Source: REEB95 sp035934235 (GTDB taxonomy: Bacteria > Pseudomonadota > Alphaproteobacteria > ATCC43930 > CGMCC-115725). Taken from it: DNA of 64,000 bases. Each line of letters starts with the position of its first letter. Position 1 is the first letter of the stretch. Below are positions 35,062 through 45,847 of this stretch, piece by piece. Below the pieces are notes generated by a model. It did not search any database, was not told where the DNA came from, and worked only from the letters and a program-made list of their open reading frames with translations. The DNA lies in contig DASYYB010000066.1 in NCBI GenBank assembly GCA_035934235.1, positions 1 to 64,000 on the forward strand. The letters are read 5' to 3'. Both the position numbers and the translations under genes were made by a program.

Positions 35062-36519
35062 TCAGCGGCCGGCGGTGGCGTCGGCGCGGACCGCCGTCAG
35101 GCCGTAATAACGGGCCGTCCAGCGATTGATCCAGAATTGGTCGTCGCCGCGGATATCGGCATGGAAGACGTAGGAACGCGGAAAGTCGGCCTTGGCGATC
35201 ACCGGCAGCACCGCATTCGCGGTGCCCGCGGCTTGCAGCCGGCGCAACGTCGCGTCGCGCGCGACCATGAAGGCGTGAAACGATTCGGCCGGTCTGCGCA
35301 AATCGGCGATGCCGGCGACGATGTTGCGGCTCGCCGGCAAGGCCACGGCAAGCGCGACCAATAGCCAGCGCACCGCCCGGCCGCCGTCGATCCGCCACGC
35401 CGTCAGCCTGCGGGCGGCCTGCGGCGCCCAGGCGCTGACGACGATCAGACCGCTGCAGAGGAAGGCGAGGTGGATTGCGGCCAGTGTTCGCGCCGGCACC
35501 GCGCCGCCCAGCGCCACCGCCGGCACGACGTAGAGCGCCGCCAGTACGGCGGGAAACAATCCGGTGAGCGCCCAGCGCGCCGGCGCGGTCAGCCGCTCGC
35601 TCCAACGCGGCGCGACGGTGCCGTGCGCGCGCAACGCAATCAGCAAGCCGGCGGCGGCGAGCGTCTTGGGATCGATGGTCCAAAGCGCGGCATGGCTCGC
35701 GATCTGTGCCAGCGCCGTGCCGACAAGCGCGGGCAGGGCTGGTGCGGCGCCGACCGCGGCCTCGCGCGCGCCGTTGCCGGGCGCGACGACGACCACCGCA
35801 AGCCCGACAAGCGCGGCGGCGAACCCGACCAGCGCTGCCGGCCGCCAGCGGCCACTGGCGAGGCGAGCCGCGATGGCGACCGTAGCGAACAATCCGACCT
35901 CGAGCGAAGCCGCAAGCTCGTGCAGGCCGCTGACGAAGAAGGCCGAAGCGGCCAGGGCCGCCAGTCGCACGACGCCAGCGGGCGCCACCGCCAGGTCGAG
36001 ACGGCAAGCGGCAAAGGCGAGCGCGATCGCGGCCGACCAGCCGAGCTGGTACTCGACTTCGGCGGCGCGCCAGAAAAACAGCTCGTTGACGCTCGGCGAT
36101 TCGGCCCACCACAGCGCCGCGAAGACGGCGACGACCAGCAACGTCGCGCGCGAACGCCAGCGCAGGCCCAGAACGCCGGCGATAAACGGCGACAGCATCG
36201 CCAGCGACAGCAGCGTGATCGCCATCAGGCTGGCGCCGTAGAACCGCGTCAGCGGCAGCACAGCGGCGATGACAAAGTGCACAAAGCCGGCGGCCCAGCG
36301 ACACGACCACGTCGTGTATTCGATCCAGACGCCGCCGAAAATGCCGTGGGTGCGGCCTTCGACCGCGCGGACGAAATCGTCGGCGATCGGCCAGGTGAAC
36401 AGAAACAAGCCGGTCGCGACCGCGAAGATGAACGCGACCGACAACGCCAGCAGAATGGCGGAGGACGTGGCAGTCTGCACCGCCGCAGGCGCGGTCGCAC
36501 GGTCGGCCGGCAACGCCAT
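35062..36519 (-). CDS. Polytopic membrane protein, possible GT-C type glycosyltransferase (DUF6056-like)
   Basis: 485 residues with about 11 hydrophobic segments. The first periplasmic loop carries an acidic pair in TWPIADDFVRA and the segment YTTWSCRWA, a layout seen in DUF6056-type and GT-C glycosyltransferases that use lipid-linked sugars. A C-terminal soluble tail of ~80 residues follows the last helix. No operon partners. Function is inferred only from fold-like features. Terminated by the hairpin at 34841-34881. Confidence 0.6.
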   Translation of the reverse strand: MALPADRATAPAAVQTATSSAILLALSVAFIFAVATGLFLFTWPIADDFVRAVEGRTHGIFGGVWIEYTTWSCRWAAGFVHFVIAAVLPLTRFYGASLMAITLLSLAMLSPFIAGVLGLRWRSRATLLVVAVFAALWWAESPSVNELFFWRAAEVEYQLGWSAAIALAFAACRLDLAVAPAGVVRLAALAASAFFVSGLHELAASLEVGLFATVAIAARLASGRWRPAALVGFAAALVGLAVVVVAPGNGAREAAVGAAPALPALVGTALAQIASHAALWTIDPKTLAAAGLLIALRAHGTVAPRWSERLTAPARWALTGLFPAVLAALYVVPAVALGGAVPARTLAAIHLAFLCSGLIVVSAWAPQAARRLTAWRIDGGRAVRWLLVALAVALPASRNIVAGIADLRRPAESFHAFMVARDATLRRLQAAGTANAVLPVIAKADFPRSYVFHADIRGDDQFWINRWTARYYGLTAVRADATAGR

Positions 36520-36730
36520 GGGCGGAGATCGCCTCGCTCGACGTCAGTGTTCGATGGGTGCCGATCATAGTACGCGGCGTGGCGATCGCCAAATCCGGGG
36601 TCGCCGGCGATATCGGCGCCTGCGCGGCGCGCATGGTCGCCGTGCTGCGCTTGATCTCGCGCGCCGGACGCGGTAGCAGCAACCGTTGACGCCGGGCCCC
36701 GTTAGCGAAGAAGAGAAGAGAGGCAGCCTC

Positions 36731-39433
<2,703 letters not shown>

Positions 39434-39443
39434 CGCCGCGCCG

Positions 39444-39761
39444 TCACTTCAGCGGTGAAAATGCGACCGGGTTGAGTATCTTGGTTTCCTGTGCGATCAA
39501 CGCGCCAGCCGGCTGGTTCTTGAGATAGTCCTGCCAGCGCGGATCCTTGGCCATGGCGCCGCGCTTCTGCTCGCGTTCGGCAAGCGAATTGTAGGCCCAG
39601 ATGTGCGTGATCTGGTTGAGCGTGCCGATCTCGGCAGTGCCGAAGAAGATCAGCTTGCCGAGCATCTCCTGCTGAATCGGCAGGCCGTTCTTGCCGTAAT
39701 AGTCGAGCCACTGTTGTGTCTTGCCGACGGCGGCGGTGTAAGTGCGAATTTCGAGGATCAT
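39444..39761 (-). CDS. NIPSNAP family protein
   Basis: 105 residues, one ferredoxin-like alpha/beta-barrel domain of the NIPSNAP family (MILEIRTYTAAVGK start, THIWAYNSLAEREQKR core). The family has no settled biochemical role. It lies 9 bases downstream of the amidase gene on the same strand, and in bacteria NIPSNAP genes often accompany catabolic genes. Convergent with acnA. Confidence 0.85.
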   Translation of the reverse strand: MILEIRTYTAAVGKTQQWLDYYGKNGLPIQQEMLGKLIFFGTAEIGTLNQITHIWAYNSLAEREQKRGAMAKDPRWQDYLKNQPAGALIAQETKILNPVAFSPLK

Positions 39762-39770
39762 GCAACCTCC

Positions 39771-40985
39771 CTAAGCGCCGCAATTTGGCGCGAGCTTGAA
39801 TGCGAGATCGAGCAGCGTTTCGTCGCCGCGGTCCCAGCCGATGAACGACAATCCAACCGGCAGGCCGCCGATCTGCGCTGCCGGAATCGTCACCTGCGGC
39901 AGGCCCGACACGCCGGCGATGCAGGTCAGCGCCATGACGCGGGCGCGGAAATCGTCGAGCGTCGGCGTATCGGCGTCGGTTTCGGGTGCGACGCACGGCA
40001 CCGTCGGCAGACAGAGCACGGTGCCGACCGGCACGTGCGCGCGGATCGCCTTGCGGGCCGCGGCCCGCACCTGCCGTGCGGTGTGTGCCTGGTCCGCGGT
40101 CACGGTGGCGGCAAACGCCAGCCGCTCCTTGATGCCGGGGCCGAGTGTCGGCTGATGACGTGCCATCCATTTGCCGTACGCCGACCAAATCTCGCGGCCC
40201 TGGATGGTGCGGAAGGCGTCGCGCCAGGCGGCGGTGTCGGCGGGTGCAACGACAACGTCGTCTGTCGCCGGCAATAGCGCGGCTGCGCGCCCGAGAAAAT
40301 GGCGCAACACCTCGGCCACTTCGATGTCGGCCTGCGCCCAGGCGTCGGTCGCCAACAGCACACGTCGGATCGGCGCACGCCGACCCTTGTCGCCGAGCAG
40401 CACCGGTCCAATGCGCGCCAGGATTCCTGGCGTCGCCGCGAACCAGCCGATACAATCGAAGCTCGGCGCCATCGGCATCGCGCCGACCGCGCTGACGCGG
40501 CCGTGGCTCGGCCGCAAGCCGTAGACGCCATTGAACGCAGCCGGCACGCGCACCGAGCCGCCGGTGTCGCTGCCGAGCGCGAAATCGCACGCGCCTGCGG
40601 CGACAGCGACCGCCGAGCCCGACGATGAACCGCCCGGCAAGCGTCCCGGCGCACGCGGATTGACCGGCGTGCCGTAATGCGCGTTGGCGCCGGTAACGCT
40701 GAAGAAGAATTCGTCGCACACCGTCTTGCCGACGATGGTGGCGCCGGCGGCGAGGACGCGCCGGACGGCCTCGGCGTGACGCCACGCCGGCCGGCCGGTC
40801 GCCAGCCACGCCGGATTGCCGCCGCCGGCGCGTTCGCCTTTGACGTCGAACATGTCCTTGATCGCGCAGCTGAGACCGGCCAGCGGACCGCGCGCCGCGC
40901 CGGCGAGCGGTTGCAGCAGATCGTGCGGCACAAAAGCGCTGCTGCGGCGGCTCGGAGCGGCAACCGCCATTCGCGGGGGCGACAT
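39771..40985 (-). CDS. Amidase (amidase-signature family)
   Basis: 404 residues from ATG 40985, chosen for the AGAGGA ribosome site six bases upstream; ATG 41003 is possible. The Ser-cisSer-Lys triad is visible: Lys in CAIKDMFDV, Ser in GSDTGGSVR, with the Gly/Ser-rich PGGSSSGSAVA. The rather short length places it among the ~400-residue AMI1-like amidases. It hydrolyses an unidentified amide; no transporter lies beside it. Forms a probable operon with the NIPSNAP gene. Confidence 0.9.
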   Translation of the reverse strand: MSPPRMAVAAPSRRSSAFVPHDLLQPLAGAARGPLAGLSCAIKDMFDVKGERAGGGNPAWLATGRPAWRHAEAVRRVLAAGATIVGKTVCDEFFFSVTGANAHYGTPVNPRAPGRLPGGSSSGSAVAVAAGACDFALGSDTGGSVRVPAAFNGVYGLRPSHGRVSAVGAMPMAPSFDCIGWFAATPGILARIGPVLLGDKGRRAPIRRVLLATDAWAQADIEVAEVLRHFLGRAAALLPATDDVVVAPADTAAWRDAFRTIQGREIWSAYGKWMARHQPTLGPGIKERLAFAATVTADQAHTARQVRAAARKAIRAHVPVGTVLCLPTVPCVAPETDADTPTLDDFRARVMALTCIAGVSGLPQVTIPAAQIGGLPVGLSFIGWDRGDETLLDLAFKLAPNCGA

Positions 40986-41106
40986 CGCGATCCTCTTCGG
41001 CATGGAATAAAGCCTATCCGGCGCGGCAACGGAAGCGGCAAGCGCTTTCACCACGATGTGATAAAGCGCGACTGGCGTGTGGCGCGGCGCCGTCGCAAGA
41101 TGCGAC

Positions 41107-41877
41107 ATGCTCCGGCCGCGTCTCCATCTGCTGATCGTTTTCGCGTCGCTGGCCGCGCTGGCGGCCGATTCGGCGGGCGCCGAGGAATCGGCATCGCCGG
41201 TATCGATGGCGGCGCATCCAGCGCCCGTGGTCGTCGAGCTGTTCACGTCGCAGGGTTGCAGCAGCTGCCTGCCGGCCGATGCGTATTTCGGCGAGCTGAC
41301 GAAGCGGCCGGACGTGATCGCGCTCGGCTTCCACGTCGATTACTGGAACTACATCGGCTGGGACGATCCGTTCGCCAAACCGTGGGCGACTGGGCGCCAA
41401 CGCGAATACCAGGACAGTCTCAAAACCCGTTTCGTCTATACGCCGCAGGTCGTGGTCGACGGCGCTGCCGAGACGGTGGGCTCGGACGACGAGAAATGCG
41501 ATGCCCTGATCGACGCCGCCAAGACGAAGGCCGCGCCGCGCCCGACGCTCGCGCTGCACTGGCGCGCGGACGGCGCGCTCGCCGTCGACGTCGGTTCAGG
41601 CCAATCACCGGCCGGCCAGCCGGCGACGCTGTGGCTGATCGGCTACGACGCGACGCATACGACACAAGTGCTGCGCGGCGAGAACGAGGGCCGCACGATC
41701 ACCGATTTCCACCCGGTGCGCAGCTATAGTGCACTCGGCAAATGGGCGGGCTGGTCGGCCGAATTCATCGTGCCCGCTGCCAAGGTCAAGATGCTCGGCA
41801 ACGGCGGTATCGCGGTTCTGCTGCAAGAGCACGGTACCGGCCCGATCCTGACCGCGGCGCAGATCGCGCAGCGCTGA
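41107..41877 (+). CDS. Secreted DUF1223 thioredoxin-fold protein
   Basis: 256 residues from ATG 41107. Signal peptide (residues ~1-25) then a DUF1223 domain: VVELFTSQGCSSCLPADAYF holds a CxxC-like Cys-Ser-Ser-Cys pair, and HVDYWNYIGWDDPF is a family block. The role is unknown; a periplasmic thiol or redox function is inferred from the fold. Ends four bases before the convergent htpG stop. Confidence 0.88.
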   Translation: MLRPRLHLLIVFASLAALAADSAGAEESASPVSMAAHPAPVVVELFTSQGCSSCLPADAYFGELTKRPDVIALGFHVDYWNYIGWDDPFAKPWATGRQREYQDSLKTRFVYTPQVVVDGAAETVGSDDEKCDALIDAAKTKAAPRPTLALHWRADGALAVDVGSGQSPAGQPATLWLIGYDATHTTQVLRGENEGRTITDFHPVRSYSALGKWAGWSAEFIVPAAKVKMLGNGGIAVLLQEHGTGPILTAAQIAQR

Positions 41878-41881
41878 CGGC

Positions 41882-43744
41882 TCAGGCCGCCAGGCCTTTC
41901 GCCAACAGGTCGGACAGACGCCGCGCGAAAGCGGACGGATCGGGCAGCTGCTCACCTTCGAGAATGCGCGCTTGGTCGAGCAGCACCCAGGCGAAATCGC
42001 CGAGCGCGTTCGCTGCGCCTTCTTTGCCGGCCAAGTCGGCCAGGCGCGCGATCAACGGGTGTTTCGGATTGATCTCCAGGATACGCTTGCTCACCTCGTC
42101 GAGCTTCTGATGCTGGCGCAATAGGCGTTCGAGGCGCATGTCGAGATCGCCTTCGTCGGCCACCAGGCAGACGGCGCTGTCGGTCAGGTGCGTCGAGACG
42201 CGCACGTCCTTCACCGCGTCGCCCAGCGACAGCTTCATCAGCGCGATCAGACTGCCGGTCGCCGTGTCGGCCTTGGGCGGCTCGGCCGCATCCTTCGCTT
42301 CGGCGGCCAGACCGTCGAGGTCCGCCGCGCCGCGCGTCGCCGACTTGAACGGCGTGTCCTTGTAGACGCCGAGCGCCGGCAGCCAGAACTCGTCGACCGG
42401 ATCGGTCAGCAGCAGCACTTCGACGCCGCGCGCGCGAAAGCCTTCGAGCTGCGGACTGCGCGCGATGCGTTCTGGCGTGTCGCCGCTGATGGTGTAGATC
42501 GCCTTCTGGCCGGGCTTCATGCGCGCCACGTATTCGTCGAGCGACACCAGGCCATTGCCGGCGGTGGAGCGGAATCGCACCAGCGGCAGAAGCTCGTCGC
42601 GCTGCTCGCGGTCCTCGTAAAGGCCCTCTTTCAGAACCGCGCCGAAATTGTCCCAGAACGTGGCGTATTCTGCGGGTGCGTCCTTGGCTTTCTTGGCCAA
42701 CTCGCCCAGCACGCGCTTGGTGATCTGCGTTCGCATCCGCGTCAATGTCGGGTTCGCTTGCAGCATCTCGCGGCTGACGTTGAGCGGCAGGTCTTCGGAA
42801 TCGACGATGCCCTTGAGGAACCGCAAATAGGCCGGCAGCAGCGGCTGGCAATCGTCGGTGACGAAGACGCGTTTGACGTAAAGCTTCACCCGGTGCTTGC
42901 GTTCGGGATCGAACAGATCGAACGGTTTCGCCGACGGCACGAACAGCAGGCTGGTGTATTCGAGCGTGCCTTCGGCGCGGCTGTGCAGGGTAAGCCACGG
43001 CTTGTCGAACGCATGGCCGACATGGTGATAGAACTCGCGATACTGCTCGGCCGTGATCTCGCTCTTAGGCCGGAGCCACAGCGCCGAGGCGGCGTTGATC
43101 GCCTCATCCTTGCCGTGGTCGTGCAGGACGATCGGCACGGCGATGTGGTCGGAATGGCGCTTGACCACCGCGCGCAAACGCGCCGGATCGGTGAACTCGA
43201 CCGCGTCATCCTTGAGATGGAGAGTCACGGCGGTGCCGCGCGACTCCTTGGCCCCGGCGTCCACCGTGTAATCGCCCTTGCCGTCCGACACCCAGAGATG
43301 GGCGGTTTCCTCGCCGGCCTTGCGTGACAGCACCTCGACCTTGTCCGCGACCATGAACGCCGAATAGAAGCCGACGCCGAATTGGCCGATGAGCGCCACG
43401 TCCTTGCGCTGATCGCCGGACAGGTTCTTGACGAAGGCCGAGGTGCCCGAGCGCGCGATGGTGCCGAGATTGTCGATCAGCTCGTCGCGGCTCATGCCGA
43501 TGCCATTGTCGGCGACGGTCAGGGTGCGTGCCGCGGTGTCGGCAGTGAGGGTGATGCGGTAGGCGGCGTCGCCTTTGACCAGTTCAGGCTGGGTCAGCGC
43601 CAGGTAACGCAGCCGGTCGCAGGCGTCCGATGCGTTCGAGATCAGCTCGCGCAGGAAAACCTCGCGCTCGCTGTAAAGCGAATGCGCCACGATCTCGAGC
43701 AGGCGGCTGACTTCCGCCTCGAAGTTGCGTTTTTCCGCCGTCAT
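41882..43744 (-). CDS. htpG: Molecular chaperone HtpG (Hsp90)
   Basis: 620 residues from ATG 43744 with GGGA upstream. GHKL ATPase N-domain: ELISNASDACDRLR, DNGIGM and GQFGVGFYSAF. The middle domain has LPLNVSREMLQ, and a C-terminal dimerisation domain is present. ATP-driven cytoplasmic chaperone. No heat-shock promoter could be picked out in the 220 bases upstream. Confidence 0.97.
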   Translation of the reverse strand: MTAEKRNFEAEVSRLLEIVAHSLYSEREVFLRELISNASDACDRLRYLALTQPELVKGDAAYRITLTADTAARTLTVADNGIGMSRDELIDNLGTIARSGTSAFVKNLSGDQRKDVALIGQFGVGFYSAFMVADKVEVLSRKAGEETAHLWVSDGKGDYTVDAGAKESRGTAVTLHLKDDAVEFTDPARLRAVVKRHSDHIAVPIVLHDHGKDEAINAASALWLRPKSEITAEQYREFYHHVGHAFDKPWLTLHSRAEGTLEYTSLLFVPSAKPFDLFDPERKHRVKLYVKRVFVTDDCQPLLPAYLRFLKGIVDSEDLPLNVSREMLQANPTLTRMRTQITKRVLGELAKKAKDAPAEYATFWDNFGAVLKEGLYEDREQRDELLPLVRFRSTAGNGLVSLDEYVARMKPGQKAIYTISGDTPERIARSPQLEGFRARGVEVLLLTDPVDEFWLPALGVYKDTPFKSATRGAADLDGLAAEAKDAAEPPKADTATGSLIALMKLSLGDAVKDVRVSTHLTDSAVCLVADEGDLDMRLERLLRQHQKLDEVSKRILEINPKHPLIARLADLAGKEGAANALGDFAWVLLDQARILEGEQLPDPSAFARRLSDLLAKGLAA

Positions 43745-43891
43745 TCCCGCACGCTCCCCATTCCGACCCAATCCCCGCCTGTCGCCGGGTCGCGCCAGAT
43801 ATGAGGAAGGCGCTGCCGCACTGCAATAGGGCGCATGCGGCCGCAGGCTTGGACGGCAATCCCCGGCCGGGTTATCCTTCGGTGTGGAGTC

Positions 43892-43917
43892 AAAAACGGC
43901 CCGCCTGAGGGCCGTTG
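43892..43917 (-). other. Terminator-like hairpin in a divergent region
   Basis: Perfect 8-bp stem AACGGCCC/GGGCCGTT (43895-43902 with 43909-43916). Read on the minus strand it is followed by a T-run, like a terminator pointing toward htpG. Read on the plus strand it lies in the leader of the transporter gene. It may block antisense transcription or act in the leader. Confidence 0.5.
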
Positions 43918-43964
43918 ACGAGCCCGGCCAACGGGCCCCTTGCAACCCAGGGGAGGGCACCACT

Positions 43965-45296
43965 ATGGCCACCACGGCCACTTACGGAAAACTGTCAGAC
44001 AGCCGGCATAGCGCCGAATTGCGCAAGGCGGTGATCGCCGCCACCGTCGGTACGACGATCGAATGGTACGATTTCTTCATTTACGGCACCGCGGCCGGTC
44101 TCGTCTTTCCGAAATTGTTCTTTCCGCATGAAGATCCGTTGACCGGCACGCTCGCCGCCTTCGGCACCTACTTCATCGGTTTCGTCGGCCGGCCCATCGG
44201 CGCGGCGATTTTCGGCCATTACGGCGACCGCATCGGCCGCAAGGCGACGCTCATCGCGACTCTGTTGTGCATGGGCATCGCGACCTTCCTGATCGCTTTC
44301 GTGCCGAGCTATGCCTCGATCGGAATCTGGGGCGCAGTCATTCTGACGATCCTGCGCATGCTGCAGGGTATCGGCGTCGGCGGCGAATGGGGCGGCTCCG
44401 TTCTGATCTCGATGGAATGGGCACGCGGCCACGGTCACCGGGGCTTTGTCGCCTCGTGGCCGCAATTCGGCGTGCCGTCGGGACTGTTCCTTTCCAACCT
44501 CGCGATCCTGGCGTTCAGTGCCTGGTCGGGCGACCAGTTCCTCGTCTGGGGTTGGCGCATCCCGTTCCTGCTCAGCATCGTGCTAGTCGGCATCGGCCTG
44601 TGGATCCGGCTCGGCATTCTCGAAACGCCGGTCTTCCAGCAGTTGATCGCGCGAAAGAGGATCGAACGCGCGCCGATCGTCGAGGTCTTCAAGAAACAGC
44701 CGCGTGAGATCCTCCTTTCGGCGCTGCTGCGCATGGCCGAACAAGCGCCGTTCTATATCTTCACGGCCTTTGTTTTCGCCTATGCCACCGGCACGCTGAA
44801 GCTCTCGCGCGACCTGATCCTTGTGGCGGTGCTGGTGGCTTCGTGCGTGTCGTTCGTCACCATCCCGCTTTCGGGTCACATCTCAGACCGGATCGGCCGG
44901 CGCAAGATGTACCTGATCGGCGCGGCGGTTTGCGGCGTGTTCGGCTTCCTCTACTTCGGGATGCTCGGCACGGCGCTGCCGTCGGCGGTGTTCGTCGCCA
45001 TTGTGCTGTCGCTGATTCCGCACGACATGATGTACGGGCCGCAGGCGGCGCTGATCGCCGAATCGTTCACGCCGCGCCTGCGTTACAGCGGCGCGTCACT
45101 CGGCTATCAGCTTGCGTCGATCATCGCCGGCGGGCCGGCGCCGATCATCGCCACGGCGTTGTTCGCCGCCTATCACTCGGGCTATGCCATCGCGATCTAT
45201 ATCGCCGGCTGCGCGGTGGTCAGCCTGGTTTCGGCGGGCCTGATGCCGGATTACACCGGCAAGGACATCTCGACGGAATACGACGAGGGCGCTTAG
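43965..45296 (+). CDS. MFS transporter, metabolite:H+ symporter (MHS) family
   Basis: 443 residues from ATG 43965, with GGGGAGG upstream. Twelve helices. MHS marks: GTTIEWYDFFIYGTAAG in helix 1, the GHYGDRIGRKATL loop 2-3 motif, and LQGIGVGGEWGG in helix 4. This family imports carboxylates, shikimate, proline/betaine and the like; the substrate is not readable. A terminator follows 33 bases after the stop. Confidence 0.9.
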   Translation: MATTATYGKLSDSRHSAELRKAVIAATVGTTIEWYDFFIYGTAAGLVFPKLFFPHEDPLTGTLAAFGTYFIGFVGRPIGAAIFGHYGDRIGRKATLIATLLCMGIATFLIAFVPSYASIGIWGAVILTILRMLQGIGVGGEWGGSVLISMEWARGHGHRGFVASWPQFGVPSGLFLSNLAILAFSAWSGDQFLVWGWRIPFLLSIVLVGIGLWIRLGILETPVFQQLIARKRIERAPIVEVFKKQPREILLSALLRMAEQAPFYIFTAFVFAYATGTLKLSRDLILVAVLVASCVSFVTIPLSGHISDRIGRRKMYLIGAAVCGVFGFLYFGMLGTALPSAVFVAIVLSLIPHDMMYGPQAALIAESFTPRLRYSGASLGYQLASIIAGGPAPIIATALFAAYHSGYAIAIYIAGCAVVSLVSAGLMPDYTGKDISTEYDEGA

Positions 45297-45328
45297 GCGC
45301 GGCTCGCCGAGTCGGGAATTTCGACGGT

Positions 45329-45360
45329 GGGGCGGAGGCGGCGAGCCTTCGCCCCTTTTT
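45329..45360 (+). terminator. Rho-independent terminator of the MHS transporter gene
   Basis: GGGGCG pairs with CGCCCC (45329-45334, 45350-45355), with GGC/GCC inside, then five T. Confidence 0.8.
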
Positions 45361-45363
45361 CTT

Positions 45364-45738
45364 TCAGTCGGCGGGGTTGGGCGGACAGTGGCTGGCGGCC
45401 AGCGTGGCGCCCACCATTGCGCCGGTGATGACGCCGAACACCGTCGCGCCGGGATCGACTTGGCCGTGACGTTCGCTCAGCATCGCGGCCAGCAAGCCGC
45501 CGGCCGATGCGCCGAGAATGCCGCCCAAAATCGGCTCGCTACCGTCGCAGGTCTGGGCGAATCGCGGTGTCGGAGCCGGCGCAAACGGATCGAGGAACGG
45601 CGGCGCGGGAATCGGGACACCGTAATAAGGCTCTGCACCGGGGCCGGGCGCCGCAGCCGCGGGCGTGGCTGCCAAAGCCACGGCCGCTAAGGCCGCCGCT
45701 ACCAGCCGCAACCGTTCATGAATCGCGATATCCGCCAT
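45364..45738 (-). CDS. Small secreted glycine-zipper-like protein
   Basis: 124 residues. Signal peptide with cleavage near ATPAAAA (residues ~13-30), a Pro-rich linker (residues ~31-60), then a Gly/Ala-rich segment GGILGASAGGLLAAML and a second small hydrophobic stretch resembling glycine-zipper outer-membrane or envelope proteins. Two Cys may form a disulfide. No function assigned. Confidence 0.7.
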   Translation of the reverse strand: MADIAIHERLRLVAAALAAVALAATPAAAAPGPGAEPYYGVPIPAPPFLDPFAPAPTPRFAQTCDGSEPILGGILGASAGGLLAAMLSERHGQVDPGATVFGVITGAMVGATLAASHCPPNPAD

Positions 45739-45847
45739 CGCCGAATCTCCTAGGACTCCGCCGGCCCGGCGTCAAGAAAACGCAACGGGCGACGGATTAT
45801 TCCCCGACGGTTGCGTTTCGCAACGCGATGACTCATCATCGCAAGGC

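Noticed and set aside
36686..36730. TTG 36686 as aconitase start
   Set aside because: The added 15 residues have no family similarity; a GTG at 36731 has a purine-rich site upstream and matches the usual N-terminus.
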